DNA of 64,000 nucleotides, taken from assembly GCA_963585895.1 (NCBI GenBank), contig OY757939.1, positions 40,320,141 to 40,384,140 of the forward strand, in the 5' to 3' direction. This document shows, in pieces, positions 11,312 to 23,915 of this stretch; the first letter of the stretch is position 1, and every line of letters begins with the position of its first letter. Under the pieces are notes generated by a model. The model was given only the letters and a program-made list of their open reading frames with translations, made no database searches and was not told where the DNA came from. Source of the stretch: Sepioteuthis lessoniana. Lineage: Eukaryota; Mollusca; Cephalopoda; Myopsida; Loliginidae. The translations under genes were made by a program, and so were the position numbers.

Positions 11312-11665
11312 GAAGAGTTGTGATATAACAAAACAGTGCATCTGTGGATGACAATATATATGCTCCCCTTCCGAGAGTTGAGCACTCTGGCAAAGGAATT
11401 AACGGGTGTCACTCATATAATGTAAAGCTCTAATTAATTGAGCATTCTGGTATTCGATAGCGCAAAATTTAAACAAACGATAGCTAATACATATGCTTTA
11501 TAAATCCTGAGCTAACATCTGTTGCCAAAATGGCTGAACAGTTAGATACCATGTCTCGCGTAAAGCTAGGCAGGTTTTGATCTCAGCTTGAATTGTCCTG
11601 AGTGTCTAGCCACACTGAAGAGTTGTGATACAACAAAACTGTCTGTGGATGACAATGTGTATATA
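11312..11665 (+). mobile_element. SINE-F copy flanked by long direct repeats
   Basis: The unit ends in GTCTAGCCACACTGAAGAG and then TGTGATACAACAAAACTG, and a near-identical 45-bp block (AGAGTTGTGATATAACAAAA) also stands at its start, giving direct repeats at 11312-11362 and 11615-11662. Inside lies a tRNA-like part (GCTAACATCTGTTGCC, then GTTTTGATCTCAGC as a weak B box). Two further copies occur at 43.7 and 50.4 kb. The direct repeats may be the remains of a tandem dimer. Confidence 0.7.
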
Positions 11666-11764
11666 AAATATTTCCTCTCTCACTCATACAGTAAATCTAA
11701 CTGAACAGTTCTTAAAGCATTTTAGATTAATTTAAGTACTACATGCTTTTGGCAATACACTAAG

Positions 11765-12255
11765 CATAATGGCTGTAGTTGTAAGAAATGGAATTGGCAA
11801 TCAGAGTTCCAGTACTGGACAATGCCGTTTGCATTTCACTTTGCGCTTCTTAATGCCATGAAACCATCCGTCCAACTCCAGCTCAGAATAAATAGTTTGG
11901 TTTGGTTGAATGGTGTATCAACCTTGTAGAAGGACATTAATGGTACTACTTAACCCATAGCTGGTGGGACAAGGGGGTTCATACCTTTCCCAAGGGTATT
12001 AGTCTGAAAGTGAATGTAATAGTGCGACTGAAATTTAAAAAGAAAATCACTTGCTACAATGTTGCGGTCTAGCACATTAATTACCCATATCACAACGACT
12101 TAAAAAGGTAAATAGTAATACACACTGGTTTCTTTAGCCTTGGTTAGATAACCAGTCTAAGAAAAGGAAAACTAAATTAAAATTAGCTGCACTCTGCTTA
12201 ATAAATTGACCTTGTGTCTTATTCGATAAGTGGTGGAGTTGGGTAAATACATACA
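11765..12255 (+). mobile_element. SINE-B interrupted by SINE-C
   Basis: SINE-B head and core at 11765-11898 and SINE-B tail at 12101-12255 (CTTTAGCCTTGGTTAGATAA, GACCTTGTGTCTTATTCG). Between them lies a SINE-C in the opposite direction, with TAAATAG on both sides, so one SINE inserted into another. Confidence 0.75.
11899..12095 (-). mobile_element. SINE-C nested in SINE-B
   Basis: Minus-strand SINE-C: tail complement TTTGGTTTGGTTGAATGG, then ACTTAACCCATAGCTGG and the core complement CCCAAGGGTATTAG, ending in a decayed tRNA-like head. A short duplicated TAAATAG flanks it. Confidence 0.75.
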
Positions 12256-12291
12256 CATTTGAGGAAATATGGTAAAGTTGTTTGACAATGA

Positions 12292-12595
12292 GTTTGGTTT
12301 CTTTGTTTACTGGCATATCAACTATCATGGGCTATTTAATACCTTTTTGGTTGTTTTATGGCATATCAACCTCAAAGGGTCATTTAATGCCAACGAAGTT
12401 GCTATTTAATACCAAAACCATCCTTACAGAACAGCAGTGATGCTATATTTATCCCATGACTGGAAGGGTGGATGTAGGCAATAAGGGAGTTCATACCTTT
12501 CCTAAAAGTATTAGTCTGAAAGAGAACCTAGTAACATGACAGGGGTTCAAACTCACTTTGAGGCTGAAATCCAGCATGTTAGCCATTAGGAATGC
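12292..12595 (-). mobile_element. SINE-C with duplicated tail
   Basis: Minus-strand SINE-C whose tail complement occurs twice (GGCATATCAACTATCATGGG and GGCATATCAACCTCAAAGGG), then a core complement (CCTAAAAGTATTAG) and head. The repeated tail suggests slippage during reverse transcription or two stacked tails. Confidence 0.75.
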
Positions 12596-13140
12596 CTCTT
12601 TGACAACTAACGAACAATAATTAATGTTTACTGGACATATCAGTTTTATATAACAAAGAAAGCAGGAATGATTACTTATAATCTTATTAAATTATGTTTT
12701 GTATAAACTTCTTTCATAAAAATAATGATAAACATTCAAACATTGTATACGAGTATATTGTGGTGTTTACAGGCTTAAAGTATTGTACTAAGAAACACTC
12801 TACAGATAAGTGTGTCTTAATCATTTAACTAAAAATTTCTACTTTTAATCTGATTAAATGAAATGATCTTTGTTCATTCTCTGTTAGATTAAAATGCTAT
12901 GTTATATACTAAATGGAATTTTTTGTTATAATTAAAATTTTTAGAGACAAAGTGATAATGAAAGGATTATGTTTAAATGTCAACAGAAACATTTAAGTTA
13001 TTAGAGAAAATAATTTATTTCAAAATGTCACATGCTTAAAACCACTATTGGCATTCATTAAGTTCCACGTGATTTATAAAATTTATATTATAATTAAGTG
13101 GAAGTATTCTATAATCAGCATTCATATTGAGAAATTATAA
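12596..13140. other. no gene recognised
   Basis: AT-rich spacer; no recognised repeat or coding region. Confidence 0.45.
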
Positions 13141-13155
13141 TGATCGAGGTGATTG

Positions 13156-13585
13156 GTCTGGTTTTATGGTATATCAACCATCATAGGTTATTCAAAGCCA
13201 AATCCTGTTTATACATATATATTAAATATGATTTTGTAGATAACATTAAATGAGCCTGAGCTCTTTCTTGCATGCATTTAAACGGTTTCAAGTATTGCTA
13301 TACAACAGCCACAATTTAACCTCAGCCATTTGTTTTGTTTCCACATATAGTTTGTTCTATTTGACCCATAGATAGGATCCTTTTAGGTGCTACCACTCTG
13401 GGTCAGAGTGAACCTGGGAGCAATAGCAATGAAGGGGTACTCTATATTCTCTAAATCTGGAGTCTTACTATCAGATTGTTTAAGGTCATATTCAGGACAC
13501 TTGGGGGGCGGGGGCGGGCGGTGTTGTTACCCCTCTGCAGTAATACAGTCATATTCTACAGCACCCCCGTGCCAGCTAACTGGGC
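13156..13585 (-). mobile_element. D2-like element
   Basis: Minus-strand copy with tail complement (TTTTATGGTATATCAACC, CAAATCC) and head complement (ending GCCAGCTAACTGGGC). Target-site duplications TGATCGAGGTGA (13141-13152) and TGATCAAGGTGA (13586-13597) differ at one base. Confidence 0.8.
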
Positions 13586-13993
13586 TGATCAAGGTGAGTG
13601 AAAATACAAACTATGCTTATTGCATATTGGTTTGAAAATTACCTTATTCTATTAGAGCATTTTCATACCATTGTTCTAACAAAAATCTATAATGTATCTT
13701 TTTCACATAGTTTCTTATTGGCCAGGTTGACTGATGTTTTCCACATCAGCAGCCATAATTTGCCTCCATTCGATTCTTGAACTCCTCTTCCCTATATCAC
13801 CTAAATTGATTAACAATTTTATCCTCCCATCATCAGGGAGGTCTTCTGAATAGTTAATACCAATATCTCGGATACCATTTGACAACTGCATGGGTCTACC
13901 CATTTGTGAACTCTGCAACATGTCTGGTCTAGTGCAATTTTTACACAAACCACTTTACTTCATGCCCACCAAGTATCAGAGGGAGTGCTATCA

Positions 13994-14164
13994 ATCTTGG
14001 TCAGTGAGATCGAGAATGCTCTTTGGCTGATGAAAAATAACAAAGCTCCAAGGACGGAATAACAATAAAAATGTTAGGGAGTGCAGAGGAGCAAGTATCG
14101 GAAGACTTTGCTCTAGGCTTTAACCACTATCTGAAAATGGGGAAATACCTTCACTGTGAAAGGA
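13994..14164 (+). pseudogene. LINE reverse transcriptase fragment
   Basis: The plus strand reads VSEIENALWLMKNNKAP, then after a one-base frame slip GITIKMLGSAEEQVSEDF and a stretch ending HYLKMGKYLH. This is the N-terminal part of a non-LTR retrotransposon reverse transcriptase (the KNNKAPG box and following helix). It lacks all catalytic motifs. The clade differs from the RTE copies further on, whose box reads KNRKAAGLDEIP. A minus-strand frame just upstream (13715-13948) ends in EWRQIMAAD and may be a LINE C-terminus, but that is weak. Confidence 0.6.
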
Positions 14165-14514
14165 GTTTAATACCATCTTGTGTTACAGTAACATACACAC
14201 ACACAAAGAAAAAATTGGATTAGTATAATAGATGTATCATAGATGCCATTTTTCTCCTTATGTTTGGTGTCAAGTGATGGTTAGAAAACCTATCTTTACT
14301 ATTTGTATAGTGAGTTCAGTCTTTAATGAGTGCTCTTAAATATATATTTTCTTTTGAAATAAATAAAAATTTTAAAAATTATTTAACCTAATTTAAAGTA
14401 ACCCTGAAATCAGGGTGTTTTCACTGTAGAATTCAGGTCACCCCTGAGGGCTATAAGACATAAGTAATACGTTTCTGCAGGTGTTAGTAGGGTATCTGAA
14501 TCCAGAATTTTTAT
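14165..14514. other. no gene recognised
   Basis: AT-rich spacer with a short CA run near 14193. Confidence 0.45.
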
Positions 14515-14665
14515 TGACTGGTTGCTTCCCTAAGGCTTGGTCTGCTCTATTAGTTAATTCATAGCTGGGAAAGAGAAGATTCATGCCTTTCTCAAAGGAA
14601 TGATAAAATAAACACAACCTCAGCTAGAATTTGAACCAAGTTACACCATTCCATTTTCCTGATCA
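14515..14665 (-). mobile_element. degenerate SINE-B/C
   Basis: The blocks TTAATTCATAGCTGGGAA, TTCATGCCTTTCTCAAAGG and AATTTGAACCAAGTT follow the order of the minus-strand SINE-B core and head but with many changes. Confidence 0.5.
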
Positions 14666-15029
14666 AAAAGTCTCAAGACTCTTCTGCATCATTGTAAGGG
14701 GGTGAGAAGGTTTCACATGATACTTCTAACTCTACTTAGTAAGAAAATGAGATCTTGTAAATGTTCAAATTCATGCTGGCTCTTCAATTCAGTAGGTGAT
14801 ACTGTCAAAAGCATTATTAATGTACTAACTAAAAATATACAATCAATATCCTATAATTGAATAAGATTAGATTGTTTTACTAATTAATCATCTAATTAAG
14901 AAACTGGTGATGAAAAAAAAAATTTTTTTATTATTCTTAAAAAAGTCACTATTATATTTATGAGTACCAGCTTAGATATTTTTAAAAAATGAGGTGAGAA
15001 ATTTTGATTATTATATACCGATGTATGTA

Positions 15030-15275
15030 TTTAACAAATCCCTCTACCACAGGCAGGATGAGACACAAGGTCAATTTTAAAACAGAAAAACTAGTTTGAA
15101 TAGAGTTTTCCTTCTCCTAGACTGATTTCCTAAACCAAGGCTAAAGAACCTCACCTGCCCTATTATTTACCCATAACATTTACCCAAGGGCATTAGCAAG
15201 AAATGAAATTCAGACTAGACTCAGATTTGAATTTGGGTCACTGATTTAATTTTCTATAATGCTAACTGTTATGCT
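15030..15275 (-). mobile_element. SINE-B, degenerate
   Basis: Minus-strand SINE-B. The tail blocks (AGGATGAGACACAAGGTCAA, TTTCCTTCTCCTAGACTG) and core (CCCAAGGGCATTAG) are clear, while the tRNA-like head is heavily mutated. Confidence 0.7.
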
Positions 15276-15703
15276 AAATATGCTTCCAATAAACTGATGT
15301 AGTCAAACTAGGATTTAATCACTATGAACCTGATATGATACATAAATGGAGATAAAGCTCCATCAAAAACTGGCATGAAGCTCAAAATTTATATTCATGT
15401 ACAGATGCAGTGACCTGAAAATAATTCCACTATCAAGATATTGGTTGATTCCAAAAAAACATGACAAATGACCAAGATGAGGACATAAATCTGAATGCAC
15501 ATGCTAAAAAAAAAAAAAAAAAAAAAAAAAAGGGGGATTCATGCTTGAAACTGGTTAAAGTCAATCACTGTGGTAAATAAATAATAATACCTTCAGAAGA
15601 GATTAACACGTTAAGCATTATCATTATTTCTATAAGAAAAATTGAGTCCATGAAATAATTCAGCTTAGTTCTGCCAAGTTATATCTGACCCCGCCACCAC
15701 CAC

Positions 15704-15737
<34 letters not shown>

Positions 15738-17230
15738 AATGATTCAGAACACATTTGAATCCTTTTTGGTTTGTTTCAAAGAATTTCAAGCTTAACTCTT
15801 TCACTACCAAATTAGATTGAAATTGTTTAGCAATAGATAATTAAACAAAATCTTTATGCAACAAGCCTTTTACAAAAAAACCCCATTTTTAACCCTTTCA
15901 CTACCAATTTTTAAAAAATTTAAAAGTTCAAAGTTTAAAATGAAATATGACCAGGACACTGGAGCCCTAGTTGGGATAAAAGGGTTTCAATAAATAAAAT
16001 AAATCACTTGTAAGTATAGAAAAGAGGGAAATAATTTTTAGAAATTTCTCTAAATAAATATTTCAAAACAATAGATGCATTAGAAGGAACCATCATATTT
16101 AAAAGTATTTCTTGATAGTTCAAATATTTTAGGCCTAGAAATATTCTATATCTATTATCATACAAGCAATTTTTGCTAATGTTACAGCAACAATTTGATA
16201 TTAGTATACAAAAATGAAAAGACAATGTAAGTAACCAATGAATTTTAAAGAAATCTTTATAAAATTTTAACATTTTTGTTTAATGCGACAAGCAGTGCTG
16301 TTTTAAAAACAGTAAAATAGAAAAACATTTTCTTGTATTATAATTCATTGTATCTGTTTTCAAATTAAAAAAGCATGCAATTCCAGTTAATAACACATTT
16401 ACAAAAGACTACATAAGAAATCTTTAAAATAATCTAAAATTTTAAATAAGCTTAGATATATTTTCTTTTTCAGGAAAGGGAAGGATTACTTCATTGTTAA
16501 TATAAACAATAGCAATGATTAAAATCAAAATGAAGAGTAACATTACTATACTGGTATTTGAATCACTATTAAATTAGATCATTCACATGATTATCATTTC
16601 ATTAGTTTTCATAGTCATCATAGTCAGTGAAGCATAATTGTTAAAAATCAAATAAAAGACATGATCTTTTAGATATGAACTCACACTTCTGCCTTACAAG
16701 AAAGTCACTCCCCAGCATTTTGCCTAACTTTTTATTTCCAAGTTCACTTTTACTACACTGTTCAAATAGTAGAACACCGATATGGTGAATGTTTGCTTAT
16801 TTCCAGGTTGAACATTCAAACCAGAGCAGAATTCACTTGTTCATTTTATATATGTTTGCACAACAGAAATCATGGACAAAAGAAATATATAGAGAAAGGT
16901 CTGTTATACAATAGAATAATTTAGTGACCTGTTGGATCACCCTTTTATCTGCACAACTGCAAATAAATAACTACAAAAGGGAGACTACTCTATAAGGTAG
17001 CATTTAATAGTTATCTCCATTAAATATTACGAAAGAAAAATAAATATACAAATAAACGTGGAGATGTGTCAAAAAAATATTAAGCACAGAAAATAAAATT
17101 AGTTAAAATGTTAGATATCCAATATTTTGGATAAAAGGTTATATTCCAAGGTAATTTAAAGTTTTAATAAACAAGTTATAAATCAAATATGAATGCAAGT
17201 TTTGTCTGGTTAAATGCCATAATCATCTTT

Positions 17231-17267
<37 letters not shown>

Positions 17268-20200
17268 GTTGCCGTATATACATACTAACATGGAAATTAA
17301 TTTGACACCGTATTCGAATGTCTATAAAACATACGTTTCCGTAAATTTTAAACATTTCAAATAACATAACTTAACTCAAGATTAATCATACAGTTTTATA
17401 AAAATTAGATTTGTTAATTTAGAGTTTTTCAGAGAATACATCAATCATCAACAACAATATGTTTAATGACTAATCCAAAAACCAAAGAAAAAAATTATTT
17501 ACAATAAAAAAAATTATGATCATGGGTGCAAATAAAGATGAAATAAAATTGACAGAATAAATAAATTGTATTTGAATAATCTAATGACAAACCTTAAATG
17601 TGAAAATAAAAGTTGCTGAAATAAGGGAAAAATTCAAATACTGAAATCGGGTTAAATAAAATCTAGTTTCATCCTTAAAATAGGTCTTTTTTTCCCCACT
17701 TCATCTACAAAGTTTATCTTTGAATTGCAATATGAATTAAGTGTCTTTTACGATAAAAAAATAAAAATTTAATTATAATGAAGAAATTTTTTTGACATTA
17801 CATAAACGGCAAAAATTATCAAAAAAATGAAAGACAAAAACCACGGCAATAGATAAATAAAATAGTATAGGATTACTAAATAGAAAATACAAATTAATCG
17901 CAAATTATCAAATACACCGAGATAAGTAATGATCGAGTAAAAGTGGAGGAAATAAAACTGAAAATAATCCAATACAACCTCAAGAAAACGAAAGATTCAT
18001 GCCTAATTTTAAACAAATCAAATTTTAAATCAGTTCGTTGTATGATGAATTCATCTCTAAATTTATCTCGTGTCAATTTGTCGAAGGGAAAAGACTTACA
18101 TATCTTTTTAAGAAAAATAGATCGATTTTATAAAAACAAAACAAAAAACAAACAAAAAAAAAATCAAATAAATCTTAATTAATATTGATAAATAACATCA
18201 GGTTAAAGAGGGGAAAAAGAGAAAGAGGGGGAGGAGGAAGTGATGTTCAACAATCAGCACGACTACGAACTTGAAACTGCAACCTTAGACATATATAGTG
18301 TGTGTCTTGTCTTAAGCTTCCATCGTGTGGTTAGAATATACAAACAGACGTAAACGAGTGACAATGACAAATTGATTATAAAATATTATCTACAGAACAA
18401 ACAAAAATGGCTTAAAACGAAAAAAGAATCGTAATATCTAAAACAGTTCAATATTTTTTTCCTTTTTTTCCAAGTGGGACATTAAGTACACATTACACAA
18501 TAAAAACGGGTAGAAGTAGCAACAGTGGTCCTGACGATGAACATTTTGAGCAGCAGCATGTCGCCGAAACATCGGCGACAGTTGACATCACGAAGAAAAC
18601 ATTTAAAATAAAAGTCACCTTGTATGTTAATTACCAATAATACATTATTCACTAAAGCAATCGCATCACCAGGCCATTCATTTTTCAAGCTGAGATCTCA
18701 GCTTCTACAACTTTCTCACATACAGAAAGAGAGAGACCTAATAAGAGTGACTTCAGTATCTATCGAATATATAAGTATAAAATTGTAGATTAAAGTCTCC
18801 TTTAAGATTTTAAAATATTTGGTAGGAAAAAATATTATTCACTTCACTACGGCCAGCAACATGTGTGACTTTGCTTAGAGTATAAAAAATTGAAAAAAAA
18901 AATAATAAATAATAATAATTTGGTGTTATATATATATATTAGTTATTAATATTAACTTACTGGTGAAAAGTTAAGTATAATTGTTTGGGGATAATTAAAA
19001 AAAACAAAACAAAAAAAAAAAAAACACCGTTATTGTGGAATTATTGAGTCTATTGTGTTAATTTTATCAAGGTGCACGTTGTTGGAGCAAATCTCATTCT
19101 ACATTTGATCAATACATTTAACTTATTTGCATCGATTAAGTATTTGCGTATCATTAAGATGATCTATTAGAAGATCGACACGGGTAATATAAAAAAAGAG
19201 GTTCTTGTATATGAAAATCACAAGAGTTTCCTGGTTAGATAAAATTAAACAGATGATAAGATTGGTTTGTTTCATAACTGATGAGAGTGAAAATATGGAG
19301 ATACTGATACACACACACACACACACTTGCCAGTGTGTGTACACAGATATCATGATACACTACAAGAAAAGAGGAGGGTACGGTGTGTTAAGAGCTCGGC
19401 AGCTGTCATTTTAAAACATTGTTTCGAATCTTGCCAGACACGACGGAGTTGAAGCAAAAATATTTCACGATTATATCAACTATAAAAGACAAAAACGAAA
19501 AACAAATACGAGTAATGTACATAACAATATATCTAAATATAGGAAGACAATGTAAAAATAGATGAACAATAAAAATGAAGTAATTTTTTTTTTAAGAAGA
19601 CTGAACTAGAATAAAGAAAACGACACAACGAACTATTTGAATAAACATTTTTTTTTAAATTAGCGAACTAATGAAATGGTTAATAATAGTAAACAAACAC
19701 ATTTGGATATTAGTAATCCAAAATAAATAAATAAAATAAGATAAAAAAATCGAATCAACAGTTCTCTTTTAGAAAGTTAGTAATCGATTAGCAACGTACA
19801 CCTTTTTATAGAGGAAATCAGAAACGAATACTTAAATAGTGAAAGCAGATATATTAATCGTATATGGAAGACATATCCTATATTTCCAAATCTTTCATCT
19901 TTTTAAGTGAAGTGACCAGAATTATATAACAGGGGGTTCTAACCATACAAAACGCTTTTAATCACTTCTAAAGTTAAGGTCCCATGACGATCTTCGTCGT
20001 CGTCGTTTTAAAGACTAGTGGGTTTTTAAACACGATGTAGTCAAATGAATAACCTAAAGCATTGAAAGTGATGACATTAATGAATGGCTAATAAATAAAC
20101 AATTAAAACGAAATAAAATAAAGGCTTTGGAATAGGAATGTTAAAATATATCTATTTCATAGCCGAAGAACTCAAGCAACCAAAACGGAAAAAGACAATA

Positions 20201-21199
20201 AGATGACTTAATAGTGTAGGTCAATTCAATCGAAATTAAAAATCGTAACCGTAAACATTACTGTCTATTAAAAAAAATAAATAAAATAAAAATGAATCGG
20301 TAAAAATGAGATCCATAAAAAGGTTCTTTGATGTTGAACTTACCTATAAATTTTGGACTACCATCAGGTGTTAGATCTAATTTTGATGAATTCGTTCCTA
20401 GGGATAAAATTCATGTAAATTATTTAAATGTAATCCTAATCGAAAAAGGAAGAATACGTTATAAAAGAAATAGGTTATAGAATAGAATTAAATGTCATAC
20501 ACACTAATTAACAAATGGTTGATAAGTGATGGTGATATAATAATTACAGGGAAGTAGAGAAAGAGAAAGCAACAAGATACTAGTCTTTCTTTTCATTTTT
20601 TTTTTTTACACTTACACGTTTTGGTTAAAAATCGGACATCAGGTAATACAAGAAAAGAGGAAAAAAACATAACTAAAAATAAGTAAGATAAAACTGTTTT
20701 ATACATTTTTTTAATCTTTTCTTTTTTTTTTTTTTTTTTTTTTTTTTGGTAAGCAAACAGTAGTAACAAGACAATTCGGGGGAAAATTAAAATGTACAGG
20801 AAAAAGAGGAAAAACGCGAAAAAAAAAAAAAAAAAAAAAAAGAAAAAATAGTAAAAGAAAAGATATGAACGATAATGAGTAGCACAGTTTAAGTGAGTGT
20901 TAACAAAACAAGTAAAAAAATCAAGACAGATGTAGATAATTAAAAGAATGAGAAAGTACATTGTCCACTAAAGTAATGTTATTCGGTGGTACTAAAACCA
21001 AAGTAATAGAGAAGAGATAGATAAGTCTTATTATTATTATTAATGTTACTACTACAGCGACGACGATGACGATCACCTCCATTTCAGTTCTCTAACTATT
21101 CGTATTCACTTCACCAAAACTGTACCACAAAAAATAACAACTAGACACAAAAACAATAAATTATTTGACAGACAATCAGAACATATAAACTAGAGTGGA
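15276..21199. other. repeat-poor AT-rich region, no coding exon recognised
   Basis: Nearly 6 kb without any copy of SINE-A, -B, -C, D1 or D2. It holds long A-runs (about 15507-15531, 15702-15731, 17230-17263, 20821-20841), a T-run (20719-20747) and an AC run (about 19308-19326). Minus-strand open frames here are short or T-run artefacts. The tracts CTTCGTCGTCGTCG (near 19990) and GCGACGACGATGACGATC (near 21056) are trinucleotide-like. This could be an untranslated or intronic part of a transcription unit next to the candidate promoter at 21.2-21.8 kb, but no exon can be demonstrated. Confidence 0.45.
18559..18580. other. 8-bp perfect hairpin around GAAACAT-type loop
   Basis: TGTCGCCG at 18559-18566 is complementary to CGGCGACA at 18573-18580 with a loop AAACAT. 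It is unusually G+C rich for this region. Its role is unknown. Confidence 0.85.
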
Positions 21200-21760
21200 C
21201 GTGCTGTCAGTGTTCCCAATGTGGGGATTACGATAACCAGCCCGTACCACTAACTAAAAGTCTTGCTTATTACCTGAGTCGCCTCCACAACTCTCGCGAC
21301 GGCCACCATTAAAGCTTTTTCTTCCTGTGACGTCAACAGTTTTCGCGTAATATTTTTTTTTAATGATTGGTAAATTATATCATTTAATAAATTTAGATAG
21401 CCCTTAATTAGTCAAATTAAAAAATTCGATCTTTTTATCGCAGTAGATATAAAAAATAATGTAAATAAGAAATAGAAGTTATTGTTGCTGTAATACGTCA
21501 CCAAATTCTGCGTCCGTCACGACAGGAAGTGACCTTTTTGCAAATATTGAAGGTCACGCACAGTTGACCTTTCACTCACTCACTCACTTACATAGGGGGA
21601 AGAGAGAGTAGATGGGGGAGAAAAAAGAGGGATAGACAGGCGGGAAAAGAGAGATAGAGAGGGGGAGAAAAAGAGACGGAGAAAAGCTGGATAGAAAGAG
21701 TTACGATCTTGCAGTACGAGGGTGCTCTGTGGTCGAGAAATTTACGCCTCTCAGGGTTTA
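21200..21760. promoter_or_regulatory. candidate promoter / regulatory region
   Basis: Locally richer in CpG than anything within several kilobases. Visible sites include TCTCGCGA near 21292, a consensus CRE (TGACGTCA, 21328-21335), an ETS-type core in CAGGAAGTGA (21523-21532), and three nuclear-receptor half sites (TGACCT 21530-21535, AGGTCA 21551-21556, TGACCT 21565-21570). A CACT tetranucleotide run and a purine-rich GA tract (about 21598-21690) follow. It lies in the centre of the SINE-poor interval. The transcript, its direction and the first exon cannot be read from the sequence. Confidence 0.45.
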
Positions 21761-23365
21761 TTTTAGCCGATTTTGGATATATATATATATATTTATATGT
21801 AAGTTATCAATTTTTTTTTTTTTAAATTATGATTAAAAACAGCTGGATTAATTTTAAGTTCATTTGGATTTATTTAATCCTTCATCTATCTTAATGTTTT
21901 AAGTTTAATTCCATTTCTCTTGTTGACGCTTCTTGTTGTCTTTCATGGAAAAACGTCGAGGATGATTTTCTGCAACCCGTCACCAACTTTTTCATTTTTT
22001 GCTTATATTTCGCCACTTGCGACATACGCACAAATAACTAATTTTATGCATCGATTGTATTTATATTTTCTGTACTTTATTCTTTTTTGTCACCTTATTT
22101 TTAAAGTATAAACAAGAAAAGAAAAAACTTCATTGCTATGTTACAAAAATGGACTCAACTACTTTTTTTTTCTTTTCATAAAAAAAAAAAAAACTTTAAA
22201 AACTTTTTGATTTGGGGGATCAATGCGTTTTTTTTTTTTAATTATCAATATTTGTAAAATTTAGTTTTCAATTTTTTATGAATATATTTTCGGTTATAGT
22301 AACCGAATAATATTTATAAAGAGTAAAGAAAATTGATTTCTTGGCTTCTTTCTTCATTTCTGAGTCTATTCTTCATGTGTCAAAAGATTTTGATGCTGAT
22401 TTAAAAATAAAAACAAATAAATGACCAGGAATTCTGCTTATTTTATTTTAATTAAACTGTCAGATTGGATCAAAGAAAGAATTACAAGTTTCAAGCAGTT
22501 AGTTGCAAATTTAACTTTCATAATATTGAAAAATGATAATCTAAATTGAGTTTTTGCAGGGGTCTTCAAGAATTACGGTCAGTGTGTTTTTTTTGTTTTT
22601 GTTTTTTTTTATATACCGGAATAATTTTCTGCAAATGTTTTTGTTTGCAACTGTCTCTTTCTTTCATTTATTTGCAATTGCTTTCTTCAATTTGAGTGTA
22701 TGGGGAGATGTTCGAGTAAATTAAATTTTATCTTGTAAATAACTTTAGTTCCTTTGGGGGCCGGGCACACTAATGCTTAAGAACTACGTATTTTATATTT
22801 AAAATGGTTAATCAAACAGTTTTCCCTTCCTTAAGTGATACGTACGTAATAAATATCAGTTTAATTATTTTATTATAGGATTTTAAAAAAATGACACTGA
22901 TTCTTTTGCAAGGAAACATAAAACACTTATTAAAAAAAATGAATTTTAAAATCTAACGTAAAAATAGTAACGGAAAATACACAAATGACTTCACTGCATT
23001 TTCCAAGTAATTGTTTAATATTTTGGGTTTTCGCTTTGTATTTAGGGGAGTTCTTTTTGTCGAATTTTCTTTAATCGAATAAATTCGAAATAACTTTTAC
23101 TTAAATTTTTGAATATTTGTCCATAACAGCATTCATCTTAACGTTTGTTTGTTTTGTTGTTATTGTTTTTTGATTATCTTAGATAACTAAATTTGAAAAA
23201 AAAAAAAAAAAAAAAAATGGATTTTCTTAATTGTCACTTACAGATTTAGTCTTGATGTCACATCTCGAATTCCGACTAATTTGTCTTCTTTTTTTTTTTT
23301 CTTCTTCAGACTTAGTCGGTGAAAAGCTATTCAAATCACTAAAAATAGAAATTTATTTATCTTTT
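21761..23365. other. no gene recognised
   Basis: AT-rich sequence after the candidate promoter, with a TA run near 21778, several T-runs and an A-run near 23196. It might be a first intron if the promoter reads rightwards; no exon is evident. Confidence 0.4.
23195..23217. repeat. A-run
   Basis: Long adenine run; a second one lies at about 23701-23724. Confidence 0.9.
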
Positions 23366-23470
23366 TGCTTAGATGTGGCACAAGGCCGTATAAATGGGGC
23401 ACCCAATGAGACACGTACTCACTCGTGAAGGTTCGCCAGTTTAACTTGCTAACCAACTGAGGCGCCCTAA
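23366..23470 (-). mobile_element. SINE-G copy
   Basis: Minus-strand tRNA-like repeat. The complement begins GGGCGCCTCAGTTGGTTAGC, which resembles a tRNA 5' half with an A box; the distal part carries GGCCTTGTGCCACATCTA, which recurs in other copies. The overlapping plus-strand open frame at 23231-23428 is not a gene. Confidence 0.65.
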
Positions 23471-23829
23471 ATCACTAAAAATATTTTTTACACAAGTTCA
23501 AATTCTTTTTAAATAATAATTGACTAATGAATTGTTGAAGCCTAAAATTAGTAATTTGTTACGCTGACACAAAATAGACTTGAGTAAATTTACGCTAAAC
23601 TTTAGCAGCTAAAATGTTGTTACGACTCAATTAGTATTAATTGATATCTAAATATTAGCAACATTATTGCAATCCATTAAATGTTACACTTATATTGATT
23701 TAAAAAAAAAAAAAAAAAAAAAAAGATGAGGTGTCTGTCATGGAAGCGGAAAGCTAGACTTATTTTTTTTTTATATATATATAAAAAAAACCTGAACTAA
23801 TTTTTGTTTGACTAAATAGTTATTTACTA

Positions 23830-23915
23830 CGCTTATCGTAGATGTGACACAAGGCCAAAAGCATGGGATACTAAGTGAGATTCGAACTCATTAGTAATGG
23901 TCTGGCAGTATACGG
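23830..23915 (-). mobile_element. SINE-G fragment
   Basis: Minus-strand copy with B-box-like GAGTTCGAATCTCA and the distal GGCCTTGTGTCACATCTACG block. The tRNA-like 5' part is degraded. Confidence 0.65.

Noticed and set aside
13715-13948. Minus-strand frame ending in KRSSRIEWRQIMAADV, perhaps a LINE C-terminus
   Set aside because: Only a short stretch is suggestive, and the neighbouring reverse transcriptase fragment is on the other strand.
18520-18590. CTGACGA...GAAAC pattern as a hammerhead ribozyme
   Set aside because: No stem II between the two core strands; the only good stem (TGTCGCCG/CGGCGACA) spans the GAAAC itself, which is incompatible with a hammerhead fold.
20593-20961. 122-codon minus-strand open frame, one of the longest in the window
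   Set aside because: Most of it is a translated run of A/T homopolymers (Phe and Lys runs). No family similarity and no exon context.
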